64,000 bases of DNA from Halomonas almeriensis (GTDB taxonomy: Bacteria; Pseudomonadota; Gammaproteobacteria; Pseudomonadales; Halomonadaceae): NCBI RefSeq assembly GCF_030409235.1, contig NZ_JAUFPO010000006.1:62001-126000 (forward strand). The letters are read 5' to 3'. Below the pieces are notes generated by a model. That model was not told the origin of the DNA. It saw only the letters and a program-made list of their open reading frames with translations, and searched no databases. Positions 1-9,222 of this stretch are shown here, one piece after another. Numbering within the stretch: position 1 is the first letter of the stretch; every line of letters begins with the position of its first letter. Position numbers and translations under genes: made by a program.

Positions 1-1740
1 GTTATGGTCGGTGGCGACATCGAAGGCCAGCAGCGGACGCGCCTCGTAGCGACGCTCCATGAACTCGTGCATGGCACGCATCAGCGGGTCATGGTGACTG
101 CGAATATTGAGATTGACGCCGCGCGAGTTGAGGCGGTCCTCGCCGTAGATGTCCCGCGGCAGCGGAATCTGCGGATTGACCAGGCTGTCGAACTGGCGCA
201 GCGTCTCCACCGGATGCACGCACAGCGATTCGACCGGTACCTCGGGGTCGACCAGCTGGTGCACGAAGGAGGAGTTGGCGCCATTCTCCAGCAGGCGGCG
301 CACCAGGTAGGGCAGCAGATCCTTGTGCGCGCCCACTGGCGCGTAGATGCGGCAGTAGGTGCCCTTGGGGGCACGCTTCAGGGCCGAGGAATACAACGCC
401 TCGCCCATACCGTGCAGGCGCTGGAACTCGAAGTGCCGGTCGGCTTCGTTGGCCACCTCCAGGATGGTGCTGATGGTGTGCGCGTTGTGGGTCGCGAACT
501 GCGGGAAGATACGACCGCGTGTCGACTCCGACATCAGGAAGCGGGCGCAGACCAGGTAGGCCACATCGGTGGAAGCCTTGCGGGTATAGACCGGATACCC
601 CTCGACGCCCAACTGCTGCGACTCCTTGATTTCGGTATCCCAGTAAGCGCCTTTGACCAGGCGAACCGGAATCTCGTCGCCCTGGGTCTCGGCGAGTCGA
701 TTGATGTAATGCAGAACCGGCAGGGCGCGCTTGGCATAGGCCTGAACGACCAGGCCGAAGTGGCCCCAGCCGCGGCACACATCGTGCTCGTAGATGGCGC
801 GGAACACCTCGAGAGAGAGCTCCAGGCGATCGACCTCCTCGGCATCGATGGTCACGGCCACGTTGCGTTCGCGGCCCATCTTGACCAGCTCCAGGGTGCT
901 GGCAACCAGCTCGTCGAGGATCTGCTCGCGACGCCCGAACTCATAACGGGGGTGCAGGGCCGACAGTTTGATGGAGACCGAGGGCGCCGGTGTCGTGTCA
1001 CTTAGCCTGGCGCTGGTCTTGCCGACCTGCTCGATGGCGCGCGCATAATCCTGGAAGTAGCGCTTGGCGTCGTCGCGGGTCCGGGCGGCCTCGCCCAGCA
1101 TGTCGTAGGAATAGGTGTCGCCGTTGTCGAACTGGGGTCGAGAGCGCTTGAGGGCTTCGTCGATGTCGCGCCCGAGCACGAACTGCTTGCCCATGATCTT
1201 CATGGCTTCCACCATGGCGCGGCGAATGACCGGCTCGCCCATGCGGTTGACCATCTTGTTGATGAAGCCGGAGGGGCGCCCGTCCTTCTGGTTGTCCATG
1301 GTCACCACCCGGCCGGTCATCAACAGCCCCCAGGTCGAGGCGTTGACCATCCAGGACTCACTGCGCCCTACGTAGGACTTCCAGTCAGCCGGGCCCAGCT
1401 TGTCCTCGATCAAGGCATCGGCCGTGGCCTTATCGGGGATGCGCAGCATGGCCTCGGCCAGGCACATCAGCATCAAGCCTTCATGGGTGTCCAGGCTGTA
1501 CTGCTGCAGAAGCTCGTCGATGGTATCCACCGCCGTGTCGGTTTCGCGGATCTCGCGAACCAGCTCCGCTGTATTGTCGGCAATGCGTGCAAAGTCGCGC
1601 TCGTTCGTGTCGAGCGCCTTGATCAGTTCCTCGACAAATGCCTCTTCATCGACCACGTAGTGATCGCTGACGGTGGCAAACAGTGTGTCGAGTTCCTGGC
1701 GCCAAGCGGCGTCGTCCAGCATCTTGTTGGCATTCAGCAT
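1..1740 (-). CDS. putA: PutA, proline dehydrogenase / P5C dehydrogenase, 5' part only
   Basis: Bifunctional enzyme that oxidises proline to glutamate: FAD-dependent proline dehydrogenase followed by NAD-dependent glutamate-semialdehyde dehydrogenase, membrane-associated. About 580 residues are visible; the rest lies beyond base 1. The start (MLNANKMLDD) has GGGGAAG just upstream. Seen: the helical arm, then the proline dehydrogenase barrel with RLVKGAYWD near residue 360, RIYAPVG near 463 and LENGANSSFV near 483, then the start of the aldehyde dehydrogenase half. Oddity: the roughly 50-residue N-terminal ribbon-helix-helix found in Escherichia coli PutA is absent, so this protein is not expected to repress its own gene. 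The AraC-family gene immediately upstream on the same strand is the natural candidate regulator. A 5-bp hairpin at 1917-1930 lies in the intervening 270 bases. Confidence 0.96.
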   Translation of the reverse strand, partial: MLNANKMLDDAAWRQELDTLFATVSDHYVVDEEAFVEELIKALDTNERDFARIADNTAELVREIRETDTAVDTIDELLQQYSLDTHEGLMLMCLAEAMLRIPDKATADALIEDKLGPADWKSYVGRSESWMVNASTWGLLMTGRVVTMDNQKDGRPSGFINKMVNRMGEPVIRRAMVEAMKIMGKQFVLGRDIDEALKRSRPQFDNGDTYSYDMLGEAARTRDDAKRYFQDYARAIEQVGKTSARLSDTTPAPSVSIKLSALHPRYEFGRREQILDELVASTLELVKMGRERNVAVTIDAEEVDRLELSLEVFRAIYEHDVCRGWGHFGLVVQAYAKRALPVLHYINRLAETQGDEIPVRLVKGAYWDTEIKESQQLGVEGYPVYTRKASTDVAYLVCARFLMSESTRGRIFPQFATHNAHTISTILEVANEADRHFEFQRLHGMGEALYSSALKRAPKGTYCRIYAPVGAHKDLLPYLVRRLLENGANSSFVHQLVDPEVPVESLCVHPVETLRQFDSLVNPQIPLPRDIYGEDRLNSRGVNLNIRSHHDPLMRAMHEFMERRYEARPLLAFDVATDHN

Positions 1741-2009
1741 GAATCTTCCCCGTTCAAGGCCCGTCTTCACAGCGTGTTGTCTGTCCGCCCGACATCAGGA
1801 GGCCAGCGGACCATGGGCATCCTGATGAGGGTAGGGGGCATTGGATTGGTCTGCTTGTCGAATTCACGGGTGGATTTAACGTTTCCAACGTAGTTGGCGG
1901 CTTGACTTGTGCCGTTTAGACCTTCGTCTAGCCGCTGGCAGGCGTTGGCCCGCGGGTGAGTGACAGCCAGGAATCACGGTGAAGCGTCCATAATGCTGGC
2001 TGGTGATTG

Positions 2010-2807
2010 TTAATACTGGGAGGTGCTGGCCAGGGCTCGTCCTGCCTGGCTGCGCACCTGACTGGGTGGATGACCAAAGGCGCGTCGAAAGGCCCGTGAA
2101 AAGGCGCTCTGTGTGGCAAAACCGGTCAGGGCAGCGATTTCCGACAAGGGCATTCGGCTGTCCCGCAACAGCTGCTCGGACGTTTCGAGCCGGCGGCGCA
2201 GTACATATTGCCAGGGCGAGAGCCCCGTCTGCTCGCGAAAGCGTGCGTTGAAGTGAGCTTCGCTGAGGCAGGCCTCCGCAGCGAGATCGGCCACCCGCAG
2301 GTTGCTTCCCAGGTGACGATCGATGAAGCGGTCCAGTGCCGCGAGGTCGAGATGACGGCCGCGGGGTGCCGGCTCCTGGGCCAGTCGGGCATGCAAAGAG
2401 CCGAGCAGGGTAGTGGCCAGTCGCTCCTGCTGAAGACCACTCAGACGTCCCTGCTGGGACAGCTGGGCCAGCTCGCTGATGACGAATTCCAGATAACGTT
2501 CGAGTGGTCCATCCAAAGCGAAGAATCGCGGCGCATCGAACAGGCGCACGAGCTCATGCTGGTGGCCGGTCAGCGAGAGGGCGCTGTCGGGCAGGTCGAG
2601 AATGAGCTGATGGTTGTCCCCGGTGCCGGCGTAATAGTGCACATGGTTGGCCGGGACAATGCATCCCGACAGGGCCGAGATGGAGCCTCCCAGGCCCTCG
2701 ATCTCGAATTCTGCCTGACCCCGCAGGCCGATGACGATCTGGTGGAAGTCATGGCTATGATGGTGAACGGCAGTATCGAGCGGGATCTGACGGATCGCAC
2801 TGGTCAT
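2010..2807 (-). CDS. AraC-family transcriptional regulator with cupin-like sensor domain
   Basis: 265-residue regulator. The N-terminal half is a cupin-like ligand domain (HHHSHDFHQIVIG near the start). The C-terminal ~100 residues are the two-helix-turn-helix AraC domain (VADLAAEACLSEAHFNARF, then IAALTGFATQSAFSRAFRR). The start at 2807 is chosen because GGAGG lies 6 bases before that ATG; an in-frame ATG at 2849 has no such site. It lies directly upstream of putA on the same strand. Because PutA here lacks its DNA-binding domain, proline-responsive control of putA is the likeliest role. That is an inference from position and from AraC-type putA regulators known in pseudomonads. Confidence 0.9.
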   Translation of the reverse strand: MTSAIRQIPLDTAVHHHSHDFHQIVIGLRGQAEFEIEGLGGSISALSGCIVPANHVHYYAGTGDNHQLILDLPDSALSLTGHQHELVRLFDAPRFFALDGPLERYLEFVISELAQLSQQGRLSGLQQERLATTLLGSLHARLAQEPAPRGRHLDLAALDRFIDRHLGSNLRVADLAAEACLSEAHFNARFREQTGLSPWQYVLRRRLETSEQLLRDSRMPLSEIAALTGFATQSAFSRAFRRAFGHPPSQVRSQAGRALASTSQY

Positions 2808-2872
2808 GGCGAACCTCCGGCGAAACGATTCCGAGGCATGCCCGGTCATGATAACGAATCAAGCCCGGACTC

Positions 2873-3244
2873 TCACCTGGTCTGGCTGTCACGCTTGAGT
2901 CGCGTGCGGGCTGCCAGATGCTGACGCAAGGCGGCAAGCTCGCTGCGGCCCTCCTCATCCAGCAGAGGTTTGCCGCGTGTCAATCGGCCGTGCCAACCAT
3001 GCTCATCCATCAGCAACCGGGCCCGTCGCCGGACATTTTCCATGTATTCATCGTGGCGGATGGGATAGTCAATCACGGTGTTCCACTCGGTTTCGCTGAC
3101 CCGGTTGTCCAGCGCTTTGTCGAATACCGCCAGCAGGTGTTCGGGTTCGGTGCGATAGCGGGGGGTGCGGGTCAGTAATAGCACCAGGGCGACACCGCCG
3201 AAGATCAGCATGCAGGTGGCGAAGACGGTCAGGAATAATGCCAT
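2873..3244 (-). CDS. Small membrane-anchored protein of unknown function
   Basis: 123 residues. Residues 3-25 form one strongly hydrophobic segment (FATCMLIFGGVALVLLL). The rest is a charged soluble tail rich in Arg and Glu with no motif I recognise. It probably sits in the inner membrane with the tail in the cytoplasm. It lies between tRNA-Gly and the AraC gene on the same strand; nothing in its context indicates a role. Codon use matches its neighbours, so it looks like a resident gene. Function unknown. Confidence 0.65.
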   Translation of the reverse strand: MALFLTVFATCMLIFGGVALVLLLTRTPRYRTEPEHLLAVFDKALDNRVSETEWNTVIDYPIRHDEYMENVRRRARLLMDEHGWHGRLTRGKPLLDEEGRSELAALRQHLAARTRLKRDSQTR

Positions 3245-3285
3245 GGGGCGCTCGAGGGTCGGCAGGCAGCACGACGAAAACGGAA

Positions 3286-3359
3286 TGGAGCGGGTGAAGG
3301 GAATCGAACCCTCGTCTTAAGCTTGGGAAGCTTCTGCTCTACCATTGAGCTACACCCGC
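3286..3359 (-). tRNA. tRNA-Gly (anticodon CCC)
   Basis: 74 nt including an encoded CCA end. The acceptor arms GCGGGTG and CACCCGC pair fully, the D arm is GCTC/GAGC, the T loop is TTCGATT, and the anticodon loop reads TTCCCAA. It closely resembles E. coli glyU. The outermost anticodon-stem pair is G·A. Confidence 0.95.
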
Positions 3360-3429
3360 GTAGTTTCCCAGTATATCCAGCAGTTTAATGATTACAAGCG
3401 GGGCTGCTTGAAGGCCCGCTGGCGATTGG

Positions 3430-3599
3430 CTTTCCAGGGATAGAGAAAAAAATTGTGACCCGGGCGAACTTTCTCCCTCATGACTGTCACAGGAGACACA
3501 GGCAGCAACATTGGCTCCACGCGATGGCAGTCTCTAGCAATGTTGTGCTGGCTTGCAGAATCGATCCTTGTCGCCCCAATCCGCTTGGGGCGTTTTTTT
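3430..3599 (+). ncRNA. Candidate structured small RNA ending in an intrinsic terminator
   Basis: This 352-base gap between tRNA-Gly and the CBS-domain gene (both on the minus strand) has no convincing reading frame. On the plus strand it carries three successive inverted repeats: TGTGAC 3454-3459 with GTCACA 3486-3491; CAACATTG 3506-3513 with CAATGTTG 3538-3545; and a terminator stem at 3572-3592 followed by seven T. A strong plus-strand terminator with no plus-strand gene before it implies a short untranslated transcript. No good promoter was identified, so the 5' end is a guess. I could not match it to a known RNA family. Confidence 0.45.
3572..3599 (+). terminator. Rho-independent terminator
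   Basis: Stem CGCCCCAA/TTGGGGCG, 5-base loop, then seven T. It works only on the plus strand, because the other side has no T-tract. There is no protein gene upstream on this strand; it ends the small-RNA candidate. Confidence 0.85.
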
Positions 3600-3711
3600 G
3601 CGTGGGTGCATGGGTGCTGTCCGGACTGCCTGGCGGACGTCCCGGCCGCCTGACATCAGCGGCTCGGCCAGAATGACCGGCACCACTTCGGGTGCCGGAG
3701 CGATTCATCGG

Positions 3712-4119
3712 TCAGCGATGCCGCATGCGCAGCAGGGCGTTGAGCACGTCACGTCGCGTCACGATGCCCACCAGTCGGGATTGTTCGGTGACCGGATAGA
3801 CCTTGGGTTTGGCGCCCAGCATTTCCTGAGCGAGGTCGGTGATGCTCTTGTTGGGGGTTACCGTCAGCACTTCATTGCGCATCAGTTCCTGGACGAGCGG
3901 CGGCTCGTCATTGAGGTAGGCGCTTTCCAGCACCTTGCCGATGACATCCTGTTCGGAAATGAAGCCGGTCAGGTGATCGTGTGCGTCGACCACGGGCGCG
4001 CCGGGCAAACGGTGCAGGGACAGACCCTTGGCCAGGTTGGAGACAGAGGTCTTGCCGGTGACCCGGTAGCAGTCGCGGGACATGATCTCGCGGACGATGG
4101 TAGGGGCCTTGTTGGGCAT
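3712..4119 (-). CDS. Two-CBS-domain protein
   Basis: 135 residues made almost wholly of two CBS domains (about residues 8-65 and 77-133), the fold that binds adenosine nucleotides. The second domain ends with the typical VGIVTRRDVLNAL. The start at 4119 (MPNKAPTIVREIM) is preceded by AAGGAG; the longer in-frame ATG at 4203 has no ribosome site and encodes a low-complexity lead. It is a stand-alone cytoplasmic protein, probably an energy-state or redox sensor for an unidentified partner. No catalytic domain is attached, and neighbours give no partner. Confidence 0.88.
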   Translation of the reverse strand: MPNKAPTIVREIMSRDCYRVTGKTSVSNLAKGLSLHRLPGAPVVDAHDHLTGFISEQDVIGKVLESAYLNDEPPLVQELMRNEVLTVTPNKSITDLAQEMLGAKPKVYPVTEQSRLVGIVTRRDVLNALLRMRHR

Positions 4120-4358
4120 GGCGGTTCTCCTTGTGCCGGCGATAGTGAGCCTGACCGGTTGGCCTGTGGGCTCTGCAGCGTACAGAGGGTGGGGCCGTTC
4201 CACCGGGAGGTCTCGGTTTCATCATAGCGCGGCTGGCGTCGAATGCGATGCTCTCCAGTCGTGGGAACCGTGATCGGGCCCAGCCACTCCAATATGTCAC
4301 AATGGTGCTAATAAATCCGTCCCGTGGGCGGTGTGTCAACTATTGAGGAGGTGATCCC

Positions 4359-4934
4359 ATGGATGCCCGTGAATACCTGGCTCGCAAGGGCCTCGACGGA
4401 GAGCGCGACAAGGAGCGTCCCAACACGCTGGAAGAGAAGGCGTGGTCGCGTGCCCGGGAGTCCGCTGACCATCGCCCCCGGTCCGGCACACCGCATGACT
4501 GGGAGGACTGGGAGCGTTATCACCAGACGCTGGCCGAGGGTGCCGAAGCCATCGAACAGAAGATCGACCACCAGGCGCATCGTCCGCCTGAGGACGCGAC
4601 CCCCGACGCCGCCAGCGGTGGGGTGGAGCACTTCATTCCCGGCAAGACCCCTGACGCGACGGACACGGCCGATGCGGTGTGGCAGGCGGATGCGGCGGCC
4701 GATGCCGCTCAGGCTCAGGCCGAGTCCTATGCCCGGCGAAGCGCTCCACGTCAGGCGGCGCCGAGTCGGCCGGAGCCATATGCCGCCATCATTATGCTGG
4801 CGGTATTGATGCCGCCGCTGGCCATGGCCCTCGGAGGTGCCGGGGGGCGACGCATCCTGGTCTCGCTGGGCCTGACCCTGCTGTTCTGGATCCCCGGGGC
4901 CCTGGATGCGGTCCTCTGGTTGCGGCGACGCTGA
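4359..4934 (+). CDS. Pmp3 (YqaE)-type membrane protein with long hydrophilic N-terminus
   Basis: 191 residues. The last ~55 residues form two membrane helices of the Pmp3/YqaE proteolipid family (AIIMLAVLMPPLAMALG, then GLTLLFWIPGALDAV). The family is small and linked to salt and membrane stress in yeast and plants. Here it follows ~135 residues of charged, alanine-rich, probably disordered sequence; typical members are only about 50-60 residues. Translation signals are striking: AGGAGGTGATC at 4346-4356 complements the 16S rRNA 3' end over 11 bases, 2 bases before the ATG, with the GGAGG core 7 bases away, suggesting high expression. A role in ion or osmotic stress is an inference. Confidence 0.8.
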   Translation: MDAREYLARKGLDGERDKERPNTLEEKAWSRARESADHRPRSGTPHDWEDWERYHQTLAEGAEAIEQKIDHQAHRPPEDATPDAASGGVEHFIPGKTPDATDTADAVWQADAAADAAQAQAESYARRSAPRQAAPSRPEPYAAIIMLAVLMPPLAMALGGAGGRRILVSLGLTLLFWIPGALDAVLWLRRR

Positions 4935-5009
4935 GCTTCGATCACCGCTATGCGGCGGCGCCGATGTGCGTATAATCCCGTCAACTTTCCAGTAAATAGG
5001 AGTTGACCA

Positions 5010-5876
5010 TTGGGCTATCTCGTCGGTGTCACGGTGTTGTGGGCCTTTTCCTTTTCGCTGATCGGTGTCTACCTAGCGGGGCAGGTGGACAGCTATTTTG
5101 CCGTGATGCTGCGCATTGCGCTGGCGGCCCTGGTGTTTCTGCCGCTGCTTCGGCCCCGCCTGTTGAAGGGGCGGCAGCGGCTGGCGCTGATGGCGCTGGG
5201 AGCCGTGCAACTTGGCGTGATGTACATCTTTTTCTATCAGTCCTTTCTGTTGCTCTCGGTTCCCGAAGTGCTGCTGTTCACCGTTCTCACACCGCTCTAC
5301 ATTGCTTTGCTCGACGACGCGCTCTTCCGGCGCTTCACGCCGTTTCATCTGCTGACGGCGGCACTGGCCGTGCTGGGGGCCGCGGTGATTCGCTTCAAGG
5401 GCCTGACCGATGACTACTGGCTAGGCTTTCTGGTGGTCCAGGGCGCCAACCTCTGCTTCGCCCTGGGACAGGTCGGCTATCGACGCCTTTCGGCCGGCCT
5501 GCCGGATGACCTGCCGCGCCTGTCGGTGTTTGCCTGGTTCTATCTGGGGGCCCTGGCGGTGGCGCTGCCGGCGTTCGTGGTGCTGGGGGACGCCTCGGCA
5601 CTGCCCATAACCGGCGTGCAATGGGGCGTCCTGGCCTGGCTGGGGCTGGTGGCCTCCGGCGTCGGTTACTTCCTGTGGAACCTCGGCGCCGTCCGGGTCG
5701 ATGCCGGCGCCCTGGCCATCATGAACAACGCTCTGGTGCCGGCGGGGCTGCTGGTCAACCTGCTGATCTGGAATCGCGATGCCGACCTGCTGCGCCTGGC
5801 GCTGGGCGGTGCCATCATCGTCGCTTCCCTGTTGCTCAATGACTGGTGGCAGCGGCGCACGCCGGTTACCGCCTGA
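5010..5876 (+). CDS. EamA/DMT-family transporter
   Basis: 288-residue inner-membrane protein with about ten hydrophobic helices in two EamA repeats (roughly residues 1-135 and 145-283). This is the fold of drug/metabolite exporters such as RhtA and YdcZ-like carriers. The start is TTG at 5010, with TAGGAG 7 bases before it, and no upstream ATG competes. Substrate cannot be told from sequence; members export amino acids, amines or carboxylates. It lies just upstream of nadK on the same strand, about 95 bases away. Confidence 0.9.
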   Translation: MGYLVGVTVLWAFSFSLIGVYLAGQVDSYFAVMLRIALAALVFLPLLRPRLLKGRQRLALMALGAVQLGVMYIFFYQSFLLLSVPEVLLFTVLTPLYIALLDDALFRRFTPFHLLTAALAVLGAAVIRFKGLTDDYWLGFLVVQGANLCFALGQVGYRRLSAGLPDDLPRLSVFAWFYLGALAVALPAFVVLGDASALPITGVQWGVLAWLGLVASGVGYFLWNLGAVRVDAGALAIMNNALVPAGLLVNLLIWNRDADLLRLALGGAIIVASLLLNDWWQRRTPVTA

Positions 5877-5971
5877 GGAACCTTCAGCTCCGCGAGTCGG
5901 CCATGTCGCCGGGTTTGCCCCCCGGCCGCCGGCTGGCCATAATGGTTCGTCGCGAAGCGAGGGGCCCGCGC

Positions 5972-6853
<882 letters not shown>

Positions 6854-6854
6854 G

Positions 6855-7859
6855 GTGGACGATGCACCGGCGGTGGAAGGGTATGACCTGATCGGCGATG
6901 TTCATGGCTGCGGCGCCACCCTGGCGTTGCTGCTCGAGCGGCTGGGGTATCATCAGCAAGACGGCGTCTATCGCCACCCTGATCGCCGGGTCATCTTTCT
7001 CGGCGACCTGATCGACCGTGGCCCGCGCATCCGCCAGGCGGTGACGATTGCCCGGCGCATGGTCGAGGCCGGTGAGGCCTACATGGTGCTTGGCAATCAT
7101 GAAATCCACGCCCTGGCCTATTGCCATCGATCCCCCGGCGGCTCTGAAGATGACTGGATGCGCGCCCACACGCCACGCAATGCGCGCATCCTGGAGGAAA
7201 CCCTGGCGCAGTACCAGGACCACCCCACGGAATGGCAGCAGACCCTGGCGTGGTTCCTCCAGCAACCGCTCTATCTGGAGCTTCCGGGGCTGCGCGTCGT
7301 GCATGCCTGCTGGGATCCGTCGTGTGTCGAACGGCTGCGCGACCTGCGCCAGGAGGGGCGGATCGACCTGGACTTCCTTGCCGCTGCCATGCGTCCGGGT
7401 ACCGAGGAGGCCTGTATCGTGGAACGCCTGACCCGGGGACACTACCTGGTGTTGCCCGAGGGCATGGATATCCACTCCGAGGATGGCACCGTGCGCCGTA
7501 CTGCCCGCGCCCACTTCTGGGCGAGACAGCCGAGAACCTGGGGGGATGTGGTCTTTCAGCCGGACCGTCTGCCCGCGGCGCTGGAGTCTCGCGCGCTGAG
7601 CGAGGACGAACGGGTACGGCTGGGTCACTATGACACCCGCCAGCCCCCTCTTTTCATCGGCCACTATTGGTGCGCGGGGATACCCGCGCTGCCGGCTCCC
7701 AACATCGCCTGTCTCGACTACAGCGCCGTGAAGTTCGGGCGCCTGGTGGCCTATCGCTGGAGCGGCGAGGCGCGTTTGACGGCGGACCACTTTGCCTGGG
7801 TCGAGGTGTCCGGGGAGGAGGGCGTCCCCGCGATGCCCTGGGAAACCGATGTCGATTGA
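6855..7859 (+). CDS. Metallophosphoesterase (calcineurin-like)
   Basis: 334 residues with the metal-binding signatures in order: GDVHGC near residue 14, GDLIDRG near 53 and GNHE near 84, then a C-terminal GHYW. Related enzymes hydrolyse phosphoproteins or dinucleoside polyphosphates; the substrate here is unknown. The start is GTG at 6855, one base after the nadK stop, so the two are almost certainly co-transcribed and translationally coupled. A strong terminator lies about 95 bases past the end. The family call is secure and the substrate open. Confidence 0.9.
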   Translation: MDDAPAVEGYDLIGDVHGCGATLALLLERLGYHQQDGVYRHPDRRVIFLGDLIDRGPRIRQAVTIARRMVEAGEAYMVLGNHEIHALAYCHRSPGGSEDDWMRAHTPRNARILEETLAQYQDHPTEWQQTLAWFLQQPLYLELPGLRVVHACWDPSCVERLRDLRQEGRIDLDFLAAAMRPGTEEACIVERLTRGHYLVLPEGMDIHSEDGTVRRTARAHFWARQPRTWGDVVFQPDRLPAALESRALSEDERVRLGHYDTRQPPLFIGHYWCAGIPALPAPNIACLDYSAVKFGRLVAYRWSGEARLTADHFAWVEVSGEEGVPAMPWETDVD

Positions 7860-7952
7860 GACGCCCTGTTTGATGATTGCCGGGTCAGCCATGGAACTTT
7901 TGACGTCAGGGCCCCTCCAAAAAGGTGTTCCCTTGAATGATCCCTTGCTTTG

Positions 7953-7980
7953 TCCGGCGGCCCCCTCCGCCGGATTTTTT
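7953..7980 (+). terminator. Rho-independent terminator after nadK-metallophosphoesterase
   Basis: Stem TCCGGCGG/CCGCCGGA with a 6-base loop, followed by six T. It separates the nadK unit from the rhomboid gene. It lies inside the open frame that extends upstream of the rhomboid start, which supports the downstream start at 8048. Confidence 0.88.
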
Positions 7981-8047
7981 CATTCAGCGCTCGAGTTGCG
8001 TGCCTGCACAAGGCCCCTTGCCTCGGCAACCGCACGACGGAGGCCCC

Positions 8048-8911
8048 ATGTATCGGGTAATACTGCTGCCCCTTGATGCCGACTTGAGCACCCTGCGGCA
8101 AGCGCTCTGGGCGCACCGTATCGGTCATCGCATCACCGAGGAGCGCGAGGGACAGGTCCTGTGGCTGGTCGATCCCGCCCAGCAGCAAGCCATGCTGACC
8201 CTGCTCAATCAGTGGCAAAGGGGCGAGCCCCTGATGCCCGAGAAAGGAAAAGTTCCCCGCGGCGCGGGCGGCGCCAGCCTGTCTCACGGCATGGCACTGC
8301 TGCGTCAGCTGCCGGTGACGAGCCTGACACTGGCATTGTGCATCCTGGTGTTTGCCGCCCTCGGGCTGCTGGGGGATGCCGTGATTACCGCCCTGGCGAT
8401 CGTGCCCGTGGGCATCGTCGGCGGACAACCGGTCCCCGAAAGCCTCGGCGCCGGGCTGGCTTCCGGCCAGGCCTGGCGTCTTGTCTCGCCGGTGCTGCTG
8501 CATTTCGGCTGGATGCATCTGATTTTCAACATGCTCTGGCTGTGGGTGTTCGGCCGGCAGGTCGAGGCACTGCACGGCAGCCGGCGCATGCTGCTGGTGG
8601 TGCTGCTAGCGGCCCTGGGCGGCAACCTCGCGCAATATGCCACGGGGACGGTGTTGTTCGGTGGCATGTCCGGCGTCGACTTTGCCCTGCTGGGCTATGT
8701 CTGGCTGATGTCGCGTCGATCGCCGGGCAGCGGCTTCTTCGTGCCGCAAATGCTGGTCGTGCTCATGCTGGGCTGGATGGTCTTCACCATGACAGACATG
8801 GCCGGGCTGGTCGGCTTTGGCAACATTGCCAATGAAGCCCATCTGGGCGGCCTGGTCGTGGGTCTGCTGTTGGGCTGGTATTATTCTCGTCACGCCAGGC
8901 GTCAGCCCTGA
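8048..8911 (+). CDS. Rhomboid-family intramembrane serine protease (GlpG-like)
   Basis: 287 residues. A cytoplasmic N-terminal domain (about 1-75) precedes a six-helix membrane core. Catalytic features are present: GWMHLIFNMLWLW (HxxxN), the nucleophile in GGMSGVDFALLG, and the histidine in NEAHLGGLVVGLLLG. It cleaves membrane proteins within the bilayer; natural targets are unknown. The start at 8048 (MYRVILLPLD) has GGAGG upstream and lies beyond the terminator at 7953-7980. A DUF1315 gene follows after 26 bases, probably in one transcript. Confidence 0.93.
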   Translation: MYRVILLPLDADLSTLRQALWAHRIGHRITEEREGQVLWLVDPAQQQAMLTLLNQWQRGEPLMPEKGKVPRGAGGASLSHGMALLRQLPVTSLTLALCILVFAALGLLGDAVITALAIVPVGIVGGQPVPESLGAGLASGQAWRLVSPVLLHFGWMHLIFNMLWLWVFGRQVEALHGSRRMLLVVLLAALGGNLAQYATGTVLFGGMSGVDFALLGYVWLMSRRSPGSGFFVPQMLVVLMLGWMVFTMTDMAGLVGFGNIANEAHLGGLVVGLLLGWYYSRHARRQP

Positions 8912-8937
8912 GCCCAGGATTCAACGGGAGACTCACG

Positions 8938-9222
8938 ATGAGCGACATGACCTTCGAACGCATGATCCAGCAGATGACGCCCACCATCTACGAAAGCCTC
9001 AAGCAGGCGGTGGCCCTGCGCAAGTGGCCGGATGGACGCTTTCTCACCGCCGAGCAGACCGAGCTCTGCCTGGAGGCGGTGATGCGCTATGAAGCCGAGA
9101 ACAACGTGCCCGCCGAGCAGCGTGTCGGCTATCTGGAGCGTCGCACCTGTGGCGCCGACAGCAGCGGCAGCGATGTGTCGCCGGAGCAGGCCGGCCTGGG
9201 CCAGGACGTGAGCCGTGGCTGA
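8938..9222 (+). CDS. YeaC-like (DUF1315) protein
   Basis: 94-residue cytoplasmic protein. The first ~65 residues match the YeaC/DUF1315 pattern (FERMIQQMTPTIYESLKQAV, KWPDGR, LCLEAVMRYE). The tail is variable and Gly/Ser-rich. Function is unknown. The stop overlaps the GTG start of the next gene by 8 bases, so the DUF1315 and DUF2797 proteins are translationally coupled. Confidence 0.85.
   Translation: MSDMTFERMIQQMTPTIYESLKQAVALRKWPDGRFLTAEQTELCLEAVMRYEAENNVPAEQRVGYLERRTCGADSSGSDVSPEQAGLGQDVSRG

Noticed and set aside
3455-3676. A 73-codon frame in the tRNA-Gly to CBS-domain gap
   Set aside because: It reads through the hairpins and the terminator, has no ribosome site and a composition unlike a protein.
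5846-5971. An extended N-terminus for NAD kinase
   Set aside because: The extra 42 residues overlap the upstream transporter gene and are not part of the family; the ATG at 5972 has a ribosome site.
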